This document shows, one piece after another, positions 16,934-25,039 of a stretch of DNA of 64,000 bases; positions within the stretch are counted from its first letter, which is position 1; the number at the start of each line of letters is the position of its first letter. The notes under the pieces are model-generated. The model worked only from the letters and a program-made list of their open reading frames with translations, did not search any database and was not told where the DNA came from. This DNA is from Actinotalea caeni (GTDB lineage Bacteria > Actinomycetota > Actinomycetes > Actinomycetales > Beutenbergiaceae), in NCBI RefSeq assembly GCF_009733795.1, contig NZ_WNXX01000008.1, forward strand, positions 62,001-126,000, read 5' to 3'. Position numbers and translations under genes: made by a program.

Positions 16934-17944
16934 ATGACACTGCCGCTGCGACTGGGGTACAAGGCGTCCGCGGAGCAGTTCGCGCCGCGGGAGCTGGTGG
17001 AGCTGGCCGTCGTGGCCGAGGGCGCGGGATTCGAGTCCGCGACCGTCTCCGACCACTTCCAGCCGTGGCGTCACGAGGGCGGGCACGCGCCGTTCTCGCT
17101 CGCGTGGCTGACGGCGGTCGGCGAGCGGACCTCGACGATCCGGCTGGGCACGAGCGTGATGACGCCGACGTTCCGGTACAACCCGGCTGTCGTCGCGCAG
17201 GCGTTCGCCACGATGGGTCTGCTCTACCCGGGCCGGGTGTTCCTCGGCGTCGGCACCGGCGAGGCGCTCAACGAGATCGCCTCGGGCTGGAAGGGCGAGT
17301 GGCCGCCGTTCAAGGAGCGTTTCGCGCGGCTCCGGGAGGCCGTCGACCTCATGCGGGCGCTCTGGACCGGTGACCGGGTGACCTTCGAGGGCGAGCACTA
17401 CTCGACCGTCGACGCCTCGATCTACGACACCCCCGACGGCGGCGTGCCGATCTACGTCGCGGCGGGCGGCCCCGTCGTCGCCCGTTACGCCGGCCGCGCC
17501 GGCGACGGCTTCATCTGCACGTCGGGCAAGGGCGCCGAGCTCTACACCGAGCAGCTGCTGCCGGCGGTCGCCGAGGGCGCGGAGAAGGCGGGCCGTGACG
17601 TCGAGTCGATCGACCGGATGATCGAGATCAAGATCTCCTACGACACCGACGCCGACGCCGCGCTGCAGAACACCCGCTTCTGGGCCCCGCTCGCGCTGAG
17701 CAAGGAGCAGAAGCACGACATCACCGACCCGCTGGAGATGGAGAAGGCCGCAGACGCGCTGCCGATCGAGCAGATCGCGTCGCGCTGGATCGTCGGCTCC
17801 GACCCCGAGGAGGTCGCGGCGCAGGTGCGCCAGTACGTCGACTGGGGCCTCAACCACCTGGTGTTCCACTTCCCCGGGCACGACCAGCGGCGGGCGATCG
17901 AGCTGTTCAGCCGCGATGTCGCGCCGCTGCTGCGGGAGGGCTGA
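16934..17944 (+). CDS. fgd: F420-dependent glucose-6-phosphate dehydrogenase
   Basis: 336 aa with GGGAGGA before the ATG. A luciferase-like TIM barrel that oxidises glucose-6-phosphate to 6-phosphogluconolactone and reduces F420 to F420H2. The Fgd pattern is clear: [19 protein letters not shown] at the N terminus, the catalytic-region [34 protein letters not shown] and [15 protein letters not shown]. Cytoplasmic. It supplies F420H2 to reductases such as the DDN-like protein at 12077. It starts 79 bp after the FGE gene, apparently as its own unit. Confidence 0.93.
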   Translation: MTLPLRLGYKASAEQFAPRELVELAVVAEGAGFESATVSDHFQPWRHEGGHAPFSLAWLTAVGERTSTIRLGTSVMTPTFRYNPAVVAQAFATMGLLYPGRVFLGVGTGEALNEIASGWKGEWPPFKERFARLREAVDLMRALWTGDRVTFEGEHYSTVDASIYDTPDGGVPIYVAAGGPVVARYAGRAGDGFICTSGKGAELYTEQLLPAVAEGAEKAGRDVESIDRMIEIKISYDTDADAALQNTRFWAPLALSKEQKHDITDPLEMEKAADALPIEQIASRWIVGSDPEEVAAQVRQYVDWGLNHLVFHFPGHDQRRAIELFSRDVAPLLREG

Positions 17945-17972
17945 GCGAGGCGACCGGGCCGTCCTGGCGGTC

Positions 17973-19535
17973 TCAGCCGCCCAGGGTGCCGGCGAGCCGG
18001 GAGTGCCGGCGGGCGCTGTCGTCGTTCATCCCCACGATCGTGACCGTCTTGCCCCTGCGCTCGTAGCGCTGCGCGACGGCGTCGAGCGCCGCGACCGAGG
18101 ACGCGTCCCAGATGTGCGCCTTCGACACGTCGATGACGATCTCGCGCGGGTCGCCGGTGTAGTCGAACTGGTACACGAGGTCGTTGGAGGAGGCGAAGAA
18201 CAGCTCGCCCTCGACGGCGTAGACCCGCCGGTCGCCGTCGTCGCTGGCGTCGAGCCGGACCACCCGGGTGAGGTGGGCGACGCGGCGCGCGAACGCGACC
18301 ATCGCGGCCAGCACGCCTGCGAGCACGCCGTAGGCGAGGTTGTCGGTGGCGACGGTGACCCCGACCGTCGTCAGCATGACCAGCGTCTCGGAGCGGGGCA
18401 TCCGGCGCAGGGTGCGCCAGCGCACCGAGTGCCAGTCGAAGGTGCCGACGGCGACCATCACCATGACCGCGACCAGCGCGGCCATCGGCATGATCGCCAC
18501 CAGGTCGCCCAGCCCGACGACGAGCACGAGGAGGAACACCCCGGCGAGGAACGTCGAGATCCGGGTGCGGGCGCCCGAGACCTTCACGTTGATCATCGTC
18601 TGGCCGATCATGGCGCAGCCGCCCATGCCGCCGAAGAACCCGGTGACGACGTTGGCGACGCCCTGCCCCCACGCCTCGCGGGTCTTGTTCGAGTGGGTGT
18701 CGGTGATGTCGTCGACGAGCTTGGCGGTGAGCAGCGACTCCAGCAGCCCGACCACCGCCATCGTGAGCGCGACCGGCGCGACGATGCGCAGCGTCTCCCA
18801 GGTGAGCGGGACGTCGGGGACCAGCAGCTGCGGCAGCGACTCGGGCAGCTCGCCCTCGTCGCCGACCGTCGGCACCCGGATCGCGGCGAGCACGGTCACC
18901 GCGGTCAGCAGCACGATCGCGACCAGCGGCGCCGGCACGACGGTGGTCCAGCGCGGCAGCAGCACCATGACGACGATCCCGACGGCGAACAGCGGGTACA
19001 CCTGCCACGGCACGTCGACCAGGTGCGGCAGCTGCGCGACGAAGATGAGGATCGCGAGCGAGTTGACGAACCCGACCATCACCGAGCGCGGGATGAACCG
19101 CATGAGCCGTGCGACGCCGAGCGCGCCGAGCGCGACCTGGAGCAGCCCGCCGAGCACGACGGTGGCGAGCAGGTAGTCGACGCCGTGGTCGCGCACGACC
19201 GGGGCGACGACGAGCGCGACGGCGCCGGTCGCGGCGGAGATCATCGCGGGCCGGCCGCCGACGATCGCAATCGTCACCGCCATGGTGAAGGACGCGAACA
19301 GGCCCAGCCTGGGGTCCACGCCGGCGATGATCGAGAACGCGATGGCCTCGGGGATCAGGGCGAGCGCCACGACCAGGCCGCCCAGCACCTCGGTGCGCAG
19401 CCGGCGCGGCGAGCGCAGCGCGGACCGCACCGACCAGGACGTGTCGGCCTCAGGCGGCCCCTCGACCGGGGCGGGCGCCGCGGTGGCGTCGGTCGGCTGC
19501 GCGGGGTCGTGCTGGGGCGCAGGGGTCTCGGGCAC
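17973..19535 (-). CDS. SulP-family anion transporter with STAS domain
   Basis: 520 aa from a GTG. An acidic/proline-rich N terminus leads to a membrane core of 10-14 helices (about 45-415) with the SulP signature GLVVALALIPEAIAFSII near TM1 and the amphipathic GFFGGMGGCAMIGQTMIN loop. A C-terminal STAS domain (about 425-515) ends in HIWDASSVAALDAVAQRY, a match to its conserved helix. Likely bicarbonate or sulfate uptake by proton/sodium symport; no neighbouring carbonic anhydrase or sulfate gene decides this. Confidence 0.92.
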   Translation of the reverse strand: MPETPAPQHDPAQPTDATAAPAPVEGPPEADTSWSVRSALRSPRRLRTEVLGGLVVALALIPEAIAFSIIAGVDPRLGLFASFTMAVTIAIVGGRPAMISAATGAVALVVAPVVRDHGVDYLLATVVLGGLLQVALGALGVARLMRFIPRSVMVGFVNSLAILIFVAQLPHLVDVPWQVYPLFAVGIVVMVLLPRWTTVVPAPLVAIVLLTAVTVLAAIRVPTVGDEGELPESLPQLLVPDVPLTWETLRIVAPVALTMAVVGLLESLLTAKLVDDITDTHSNKTREAWGQGVANVVTGFFGGMGGCAMIGQTMINVKVSGARTRISTFLAGVFLLVLVVGLGDLVAIMPMAALVAVMVMVAVGTFDWHSVRWRTLRRMPRSETLVMLTTVGVTVATDNLAYGVLAGVLAAMVAFARRVAHLTRVVRLDASDDGDRRVYAVEGELFFASSNDLVYQFDYTGDPREIVIDVSKAHIWDASSVAALDAVAQRYERRGKTVTIVGMNDDSARRHSRLAGTLGG

Positions 19536-19559
19536 GCTGCGGCTCCTTCGATCTGTGAG

Positions 19560-19579
19560 CCCGGCCGTCGGCGGCCGGG
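19560..19579 (-). terminator. Hairpin after the GT2 operon
   Basis: CCCGGCCG (19560-19567) and CGGCCGGG (19572-19579) form an 8-bp stem with loop TCGG, 28 bp after the GT2 stop and 25 bp before the SulP start. There is no U-run, as is common for high-G+C terminators. Confidence 0.55.
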
Positions 19580-19607
19580 TGGAGCGCGCGACGCTGCGCT
19601 GGACGGC

Positions 19608-20612
19608 CTACACCCTAGCCCTGCGCGTGCCGGACGGCGGACCGGCCGGCGCGCGCAGGGTCCCGAGGCGACGGCGCAGCACCCGCGCCGGGGTCGCGGC
19701 GCGGCGCAGCCAGCGGCCGCGGTACGGCACACCGCCGCGCAGCCGCTGCAGCAGCGCGAGCCAGACGGTCACGGCGCGCTCGGCGCCCCACGCCGGCGCC
19801 CACAGCGCCGACGACGCCGGGAAGACGGCGCGGCCCCCGGCGCGCCGTCGGCCCACCTCGGCGAGCCCGACGAGCGCCAGCGCGAGCAGCCCGGCCGCCC
19901 GGGCCCGGTGCCGCGAGCCGAGCAGCACCGGCAGCACCGCGGCCTCCAGCAGCAACCGGCCGGGCTGCGCGAGGTCGTCGTAGGCCTGCCGCACACGCTG
20001 GTCGAGGAACTGCCGCACGTCCGGCGGGCGGCGCACGACGAGGATGTCGGGCCTGTCGAGCACGACCCCGAGGCGTGCCCGCACCGTGCGCTCCATCTCG
20101 AGGTTCTCGAACAGCACGTCGGCGTCGTAGCCGCCCGGCAGCAGCGCCGAGCGGCGCACCGCGTACGTGCCCGGGTAGTCGCAGGCGACCGCCCGGTTGA
20201 GCAGGGAGCGTGCGGTGTCCCAGCGGGCGTGCCAGGGCAGCGGGTCGAAGTGGTTCTGCGGTCGGACGAGGTCCGCGCCCGCCGCGGCTGCTACCAGCCG
20301 GGCGAGGGTCGTACGGTCGTGCCGGACGTCGTCGTCGGCGAGCACGACGATCTCGTGCCGCGCGAGCGCGAGCCCGGTGAGCACCCCGTTCACCTTGCCG
20401 TTCGCGCCGCGGTCGCACGCGACCGGGACGTGGCGCACGAGCGCGCCCCAGGCCCGCGCGTGCTCGGCGAAGGCGACCGGCTCGGAGCCGTCGACGACCG
20501 TGACGTCGAGCCAGTCCCGCAGCCGGCCCAGGTACGCGGTCATCTCGTCGCACGGCTCGCCGGGCGACCACCGCAGCGGGATCACGCACTCCGCCGGGAG
20601 CCGCGGGCCCAT
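19608..20612 (-). CDS. Family 2 glycosyltransferase
   Basis: 334 aa. ATG at 20612 overlaps the CDGSH stop (ATGA). The GT-A fold is shown by IPLRWSPGE at the N terminus, ANGKVNGVLTG, the metal-binding LADDDVR (Asp93-95) and, further on, FENLEMERTVR, which holds the likely catalytic acidic residues. Two hydrophobic helices near residues 235-265 may anchor it to the membrane. Substrate not evident. It is the last gene of a tightly overlapping triad with a di-iron oxidase-like enzyme and a CDGSH protein. Confidence 0.85.
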   Translation of the reverse strand: MGPRLPAECVIPLRWSPGEPCDEMTAYLGRLRDWLDVTVVDGSEPVAFAEHARAWGALVRHVPVACDRGANGKVNGVLTGLALARHEIVVLADDDVRHDRTTLARLVAAAAGADLVRPQNHFDPLPWHARWDTARSLLNRAVACDYPGTYAVRRSALLPGGYDADVLFENLEMERTVRARLGVVLDRPDILVVRRPPDVRQFLDQRVRQAYDDLAQPGRLLLEAAVLPVLLGSRHRARAAGLLALALVGLAEVGRRRAGGRAVFPASSALWAPAWGAERAVTVWLALLQRLRGGVPYRGRWLRRAATPARVLRRRLGTLRAPAGPPSGTRRARV

Positions 20613-20812
20613 CAGTCGTCCGTGCGGAACCCGGCGGGCTTGTGCGACCCGTCGCAGAAGGGCTTGATCGTCGACAGCCCGCACCGGCACAGCGCGACGG
20701 TGCGACGCCGGCGCTCGATCGGGGCGCCGTCGGGCCCGAGGAGGTCGACGTCGCCACGGACCAGGATCGGGCCGTCCGGGTAGGGCGTGATGGTCGCGCG
20801 CTCCTCAGCCAT
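20612..20812 (-). CDS. CDGSH iron-sulfur domain protein
   Basis: 66 aa. A single CDGSH cluster motif binds a [2Fe-2S] centre through Cys42, Cys44, Cys53 and His57 (CRCGLSTIKPFCDGSH). The preceding PDGPILVRGDVDL strand is typical of the small bacterial type. It begins 8 bp inside the upstream di-iron enzyme gene and ends inside the start codon of the GT2 gene, so the three products are translationally coupled. Probable electron donor or redox partner of the upstream enzyme (inference). Confidence 0.93.
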   Translation of the reverse strand: MAEERATITPYPDGPILVRGDVDLLGPDGAPIERRRRTVALCRCGLSTIKPFCDGSHKPAGFRTDD

Positions 20813-21851
20813 GGTCGGGTGACCTCCGCAGCGACGACCGGCCGTGCTCCCACGCCGTCAGCATGTGACCGCCGACCCAGGCGTCGGCCGCCAGGCACGC
20901 GGCGGCGCCGAACATGATGTCCGGCAGCAGCTCGGGCCGGTCCTCGGCCAGCGCACCCGCGAGGTCGCGCCCGGCGATCTGCTCGTGGACGGCGTCGGCC
21001 TCGACGTGCTCGTCGAAGTAGTCGGTGACGTCCTCGCCGTGGCCGAGCCGGCGCAGCCCGGTGGCGTAGAAGCGGTTGGGGATCGACGACGTCATCTCGA
21101 ACGCCGCCAGGTGCCCGACGATCGCACCGAGGAGCCGCCGGTTGAGACCGATCATCGACATGAGGTTGTGCGAGGCGAGCGTGACGGCGGGGACGTCGTC
21201 GACGTAGGCGCCGTAGGTGTCGTCGAGCCCGACGGCGCGCATCGCCTTCGCGAAGATCGCCGCGTGCATGCGGTCGGGCCGGCCGCCGCCGTACTCGTCG
21301 GCCTGGATCTCGACGAGTGCCGCCTTCGCGCGGCCGGACAGCCGCGGGATCGCCCACGAGTGCGGGTCGGCCTCGCGGAGCGTGTAGATCGAGCGCTGCA
21401 CGAAGAACTCGCGCACCTGCTCGGCGGTCGCGCGCTTGGCGAGGTAGCGCGACAGGCTGGGGCCGGTGTCGTCGCTGGTGAGGTGGAACAGTGCGCGGGC
21501 GACGGCGTCGCCTGTCGGCGGCGGCAGCTCCGGCACCGGGACCGCGGCCCGGACGGCGTGCTCGAGGCCTGCCTCGAGCAGCAGCCTGGTCTCGATGAGC
21601 GCCGGGTCCCACTCGAGGTCGGCCGCGAGCGCCGGGATCGAGCCGTAGGCGGAGGCGTAGAGGGTGAAGAGGGCGAGCTGGATGTCGTCGTCGCGGACGA
21701 CGTCCGCGGTGCCGGCGACGGCGGAGCGTGCGAGGGCGTCGAGCGCCCGGTCCCGCTCGGTGCCCGTGAGGCGGCGCAGCACCGCGTCGCTCAGCGGCCC
21801 GCGCGAGGTGAACGGCTGCTGGGTGGCCGTGTCGAGGGTGGTGGTGACCAC
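20805..21851 (-). CDS. Iron-containing redox enzyme, heme-oxygenase-like (HDO/TENA-THI4 fold)
   Basis: 348 aa from GTG at 21851, placed by GGAGG 5 nt upstream. An all-helical protein with candidate metal ligands spread along the chain: IQADEYGGGRPDRMHA, the DDTYGAYVDDVP region, HLAAFEMTSSIPNRFYATGL and VTDYFDEHVEADAVHE. This arrangement (E...H...E...D/H) is typical of HDO enzymes such as UndA and SznF-like N-oxygenases, which use two non-heme irons and O2. The reaction is unknown. It is the first gene of the triad with CDGSH and GT2. Confidence 0.85.
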   Translation of the reverse strand: MVTTTLDTATQQPFTSRGPLSDAVLRRLTGTERDRALDALARSAVAGTADVVRDDDIQLALFTLYASAYGSIPALAADLEWDPALIETRLLLEAGLEHAVRAAVPVPELPPPTGDAVARALFHLTSDDTGPSLSRYLAKRATAEQVREFFVQRSIYTLREADPHSWAIPRLSGRAKAALVEIQADEYGGGRPDRMHAAIFAKAMRAVGLDDTYGAYVDDVPAVTLASHNLMSMIGLNRRLLGAIVGHLAAFEMTSSIPNRFYATGLRRLGHGEDVTDYFDEHVEADAVHEQIAGRDLAGALAEDRPELLPDIMFGAAACLAADAWVGGHMLTAWEHGRSSLRRSPDHG

Positions 21852-21934
21852 GGGGTCCTCCGGAAGGGTGGTGGGAGAGGACGGCACCGACCGGCGGGCT
21901 CGAGGGCCCGTCCGGTCGGTGCCGGGGTGACGGA

Positions 21935-22138
21935 TCAGCGGGAGGCGTCCCGCATGCCGTCGGCGGCGTCGCGGAGGCCGTCCTTGAGGTACTCGCCGGC
22001 CTGCTTGGCCTTCGCGCCCGCCTGGTCGGCGGCACCCTCGGCCTGCAGCTCGCGGTCGTCGGTAGCGTCGCCGACGCCCTCCTTGGCCTTGCCGAGGGCT
22101 TCCTGAGCCTTGTTCCCGATCTTGTCGTCGAGACCCAT
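21935..22138 (-). CDS. CsbD-family stress protein
   Basis: 67 aa with GGAG 8 nt before the ATG. The sequence is almost all charged and Ala/Gly residues with KIGNKAQEALGKAKEGVGDA, the CsbD core, repeated once in degenerate form (AADQAGAKAKQAGEYLKDG). Small soluble four-helix stress proteins, often under general stress sigma control. It is 83 bp upstream of the HDO gene and could be co-transcribed. Confidence 0.9.
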   Translation of the reverse strand: MGLDDKIGNKAQEALGKAKEGVGDATDDRELQAEGAADQAGAKAKQAGEYLKDGLRDAADGMRDASR

Positions 22139-22261
22139 GTGCTTCTCCTTCCACACCTGGCCGCCAGGGATGTCAGCGGCTGCCTCGCCGGTACCCGTTG
22201 AGCAACGGTGCATGCACGCGACGGGATATGCACGCATCCCCGCGTGCTCGGTCCACGGCGT

Positions 22262-22329
22262 CGAGATCGAGCTTCTGGGTCGAGATCGAGGGTGCAGATC
22301 CTCGATCTCGACTCAGAAGCTCGATCTCG
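22262..22329. repeat. 68-bp quadruple inverted element of a different sequence family
   Basis: CGAGATCGAG at 22262-22271 and 22281-22290, its inverse CTCGATCTCG at 22301-22310 and 22320-22329. Spacers are 9, 10 and 9 nt, and the two 9-nt spacers also pair apart from one G.U, giving a 29-bp stem with a 10-nt loop. It lies 84 bp after the nicotinamidase-like gene stop, so it may terminate that operon. Confidence 0.93.
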
Positions 22330-22412
22330 GCGGCTGGGGGCGGCGGGGTGGTGCCGGCCGGGGGTGGGGGCGGCCCGGTGTCGTGGTGGCGGGTGTGGTC
22401 GGAGTGCCCGGC

Positions 22413-23003
22413 TCAGGCGTCGGCCGGGCCGTCGCGCAGCAGCGCGAGGCTCGCGGCCTGGTCGAGGACGGGCTGGCGCATCTCGTCGGTGAGGAACTCC
22501 AGCATCGCCTCCGACAGGCCCGTGTTCTCCGAGGCGATCGCGTCGCCCGCGATCGCGACGTGGTAGTCGTGCGCGAACGCCGAGGTGGCGGTCGCGGCGA
22601 CGCAGCTGTGGGTCGACACCCCGCCCAGCAGCAGGTGGGTGACACCGAGCTCGGTGAGGACCTCGTCGAGGCAGGTGCCGTGTAAGGCGTCGTCGCGGGT
22701 CTTGGTGATGTCGACGGCGTCGGTCGTGTCGAGCTCGTCGACGTAGGCGGCCTGCGCGGTGCCGGGGAACGCGAAGCCCTCGTCGTCGGCGTGCATGTTG
22801 ATCGTCCACGTCGAGCGGTCCCGCTCGTGCTCGGTGCGCACGAGCACGACCGGGCGGCCGGCCTCGCGCGCGGCGGCGACCAGCTCGTTGGCGCGGGCGA
22901 CGAGCTCGTCCTTGACGGCGGCGAGCTCGGGCGCCTCGAAGTAGGCGTTCTGCAGGTCGATGAGCAGCAGCGCGAGCGCCGAGCGCGACGCGGTGGCGGT
23001 CAC
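22413..23003 (-). CDS. Isochorismatase-family cysteine hydrolase (nicotinamidase-like)
   Basis: 196 aa from a GTG that overlaps the NadE stop (GTGA). The catalytic triad is complete: Asp16 ([10 protein letters not shown]), Lys101 ([10 protein letters not shown]) and Cys134 ([13 protein letters not shown]). The family hydrolyses nicotinamide to nicotinate, or isochorismate and other amides. Coupling to NAD synthetase makes a salvage role attractive, but the typical nicotinamidase metal motif (D-x-H-x-x-H) is not evident, so another amide substrate is possible. Confidence 0.9.
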   Translation of the reverse strand: MTATASRSALALLLIDLQNAYFEAPELAAVKDELVARANELVAAAREAGRPVVLVRTEHERDRSTWTINMHADDEGFAFPGTAQAAYVDELDTTDAVDITKTRDDALHGTCLDEVLTELGVTHLLLGGVSTHSCVAATATSAFAHDYHVAIAGDAIASENTGLSEAMLEFLTDEMRQPVLDQAASLALLRDGPADA

Positions 23004-23824
23004 GCCGTCCACCAGGTGTCGCTCGGGGTGACCGGTGTGGTGCGCTTGTGGCGCGTCCGGCGCCACGCGGCCTCGATGCGCTCGGCGACGCCGTCGGCCA
23101 CCTCGCGGCCCTCGACGTAGGCGTCGATGTCGTCGTAGGTGAGCCCGAGCTCGACCTCGTCGGGCTGGCCGGGCACGCCGTCGAGCAGGTCGGCGGTGGG
23201 CACCTTGGCCCACAGCCGCTCGGGTGCGCCGAGCTCGCGCAGCACCTCCCGGTTCTGCCGCTTGTCCAGACCGAACAGCGGCAGCACGTCGGCGGCGCCG
23301 TCGCCGAACTTCGTGAAGAACCCGGTGACCGACTCCGAGCCGTGGTCGGTGCCGATCACCACGAGGCCGCGGTCGCCCGCGAGCGCGTACTGCGCGACCA
23401 TCCGCAGCCGGGCCTTGGTGTTGCCCTTGGTGAAGTCGGTGACCGGCCGACCGGTCGCGCGCAGGTACTCGGCCTCGAACGCGTCGACCGCCTCGCCGAC
23501 GTCGAACGTCACCACCTCGTCGGCGGCCACGAACTCCAGGGCCGCCTGGGCGTCGTCCTCGTCGTGCTGCACCCGGTAGGGCAGCCGCACGGCGACGAAG
23601 ACCGCGTCACCGCCGGCCGCGCGTTGCCGCTCCACCGCGAGCTGGGCGAGCCGCCCGGCGAGCGTGGAGTCCAGGCCGCCCGAGATGCCGAGCACGTAGC
23701 CGCGTGCGCCGGTCTTCTCGAGGTAGTCGGCGAGGAACCGCGCCCTCCGCTCGATCTCGGTGGCGGGGTCGATGTCGGGCTGGACGCCCATCTCCTCGAC
23801 GATCCTCCGTTGCAGCTCGCGCAT
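23000..23824 (-). CDS. nadE: NH3-dependent NAD+ synthetase
   Basis: 274 aa starting at ATG 23824, which aligns with the E. coli NadE N terminus; a GTG 9 nt upstream is less likely. It amidates nicotinate adenine dinucleotide to NAD+ with ATP. The P-loop-like SGGLDST (48-54) and the [18 protein letters not shown] and [18 protein letters not shown] stretches are conserved substrate-binding segments. No glutaminase domain, so ammonia is the nitrogen source. The next gene, a cysteine hydrolase, overlaps its stop and could supply nicotinate and ammonia. Confidence 0.95.
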   Translation of the reverse strand: MRELQRRIVEEMGVQPDIDPATEIERRARFLADYLEKTGARGYVLGISGGLDSTLAGRLAQLAVERQRAAGGDAVFVAVRLPYRVQHDEDDAQAALEFVAADEVVTFDVGEAVDAFEAEYLRATGRPVTDFTKGNTKARLRMVAQYALAGDRGLVVIGTDHGSESVTGFFTKFGDGAADVLPLFGLDKRQNREVLRELGAPERLWAKVPTADLLDGVPGQPDEVELGLTYDDIDAYVEGREVADGVAERIEAAWRRTRHKRTTPVTPSDTWWTA

Positions 23825-23911
23825 GCCGACCACGCTACGCGGTCCGGTGCCCTCGACCCCCTCCGGCTGCGGGGGTCGAGGGCCACGGACCGGTCGGGAC
23901 GGCGCCGTCGC

Positions 23912-24793
23912 TCACTCCTTGTTCAGCGCGTCCTGCGCGCGCCCGGCGAGCTTCTCGACGACGTTGGGCAGCTCGGTCGTGCCGTAGAACCGCGAGTCCG
24001 GGTGGGTGGGCGGCGGCATCGGGGCGGTCGTCGTCGGGCCGTCGTGGTAGCTGAACTCGCCGTGCCCGTCCGGGGTCGGCCCGGACGCCCACGAGCCCTC
24101 CTTGGCGTGCACGCCGTCGGAGAAGTTCAGGTACTGGGTGGCGACCTCGCGGTGCTCCTTCTCGAGCGGGAAGTTGCTCGGCACAGGCAGCTTCTCGGCG
24201 CCCTCCTCCTGCAGCTCCGCGACCGCGGCCAGCCACTGGTTCTGGTGCATCGTGTCCCGCGCCAGCAGGAAGGCGAGCAGGTCCCGCACGCCGTGGTCGT
24301 CGGTCATGTGGTAGAGCCGCGCCACCTGCACGCGGCCCTGCATCTCGGCGTTCGCGTTGGCCTGGAAGTCGGCGAGCAGGTTGCCGCTCGCGGTGATGTA
24401 GCTGCCCTGCCAGGGGTTGCCGTTGCTGTCGACCGGTCGCGCGCCGGCACCGGCGACGATCGCGTGCTGCACGTCGGTGCCGCCGACGATCGCCGCGACC
24501 GTCGGGTCGTCCTGCACCGCCTCCTCGGTGATCCCCAGGGGCGCCTTCTCGAGCAGCTGCGCGATCATGATCGCGAGCATCTCGACGTGGCCCAGCTCCT
24601 CGGCCCCGATGCCGAAGACGAGGTCGCGGTACTTGCCCGGGATGTGCATGTTCCAGGCCTGGAACTGGTACTGCATGGCGACCGTGATCTCGCCGTACTG
24701 GCCGCCCAGCACCTCCTGCAGCTTGCGGGCGTAGACGGCGTCCGGGCGCTCCGGTGTGGCGTTGAACTGGAGCTCCTGCTTGTGGAAGAACAT
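23912..24793 (-). CDS. Manganese catalase
   Basis: 293 aa. The start at 24793 has GGAGG 5 nt upstream and gives the family N terminus (MFFHKQELQF); a frame to 24838 adds residues not usual in the family. Decomposes H2O2 with a di-Mn centre. Ligands correspond to Glu35, Glu66 and His69 (GAEELGHVEM), Glu150 (ANAEMQGR) and His183 (RDTMHQNQW), matching Lactobacillus-type spacing. The C-terminal Pro-rich tail (about 240-293) is variable in the family. Cytoplasmic. Confidence 0.94.
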   Translation of the reverse strand: MFFHKQELQFNATPERPDAVYARKLQEVLGGQYGEITVAMQYQFQAWNMHIPGKYRDLVFGIGAEELGHVEMLAIMIAQLLEKAPLGITEEAVQDDPTVAAIVGGTDVQHAIVAGAGARPVDSNGNPWQGSYITASGNLLADFQANANAEMQGRVQVARLYHMTDDHGVRDLLAFLLARDTMHQNQWLAAVAELQEEGAEKLPVPSNFPLEKEHREVATQYLNFSDGVHAKEGSWASGPTPDGHGEFSYHDGPTTTAPMPPPTHPDSRFYGTTELPNVVEKLAGRAQDALNKE

Positions 24794-24952
24794 CGTGCCT
24801 CCGTCCGGCGCCGCGACGGGGATCGGTCGGGCGACCATGGGCGGCGCCTCCGTCAGGGCACCACGCGCGGGTGGCGCGTTCCACCGGGTTGACACCGCAG
24901 CCTGCGCGGGAGTATCTGCGCGGCCCCGGGCGGCGGTCCGGCGTCGGGAGCC

Positions 24953-25034
24953 GCGGCGGAGACCGGGCGCTCGACGGCGTCGCAACCGCGCGTGCAGCGG
25001 CCCGAGCGCCCGTCGAGCGCCCGGTCTCCGCCGC
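24953..25034 (-). terminator. Long perfect hairpin after the YihY operon
   Basis: Arms 24953-24977 and 25010-25034 are perfectly complementary over 25 bp around a 32-nt loop, starting 6 bp after the YihY stop. The arm core is GAGCGCCCGGTCTCC on the + strand right side. Part of the right arm (GAGCGCCCG) is repeated at 25004 and 25015. No U-run follows; likely a strong terminator or mRNA-protecting hairpin. Confidence 0.7.
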
Positions 25035-25039
25035 CGTGC

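Noticed and set aside
19608-20612. GT2 as mycofactocin glycosyltransferase MftF
   Set aside because: No MftA/B/C/D/E genes are nearby and the partners (HDO, CDGSH) are not those of mycofactocin loci.
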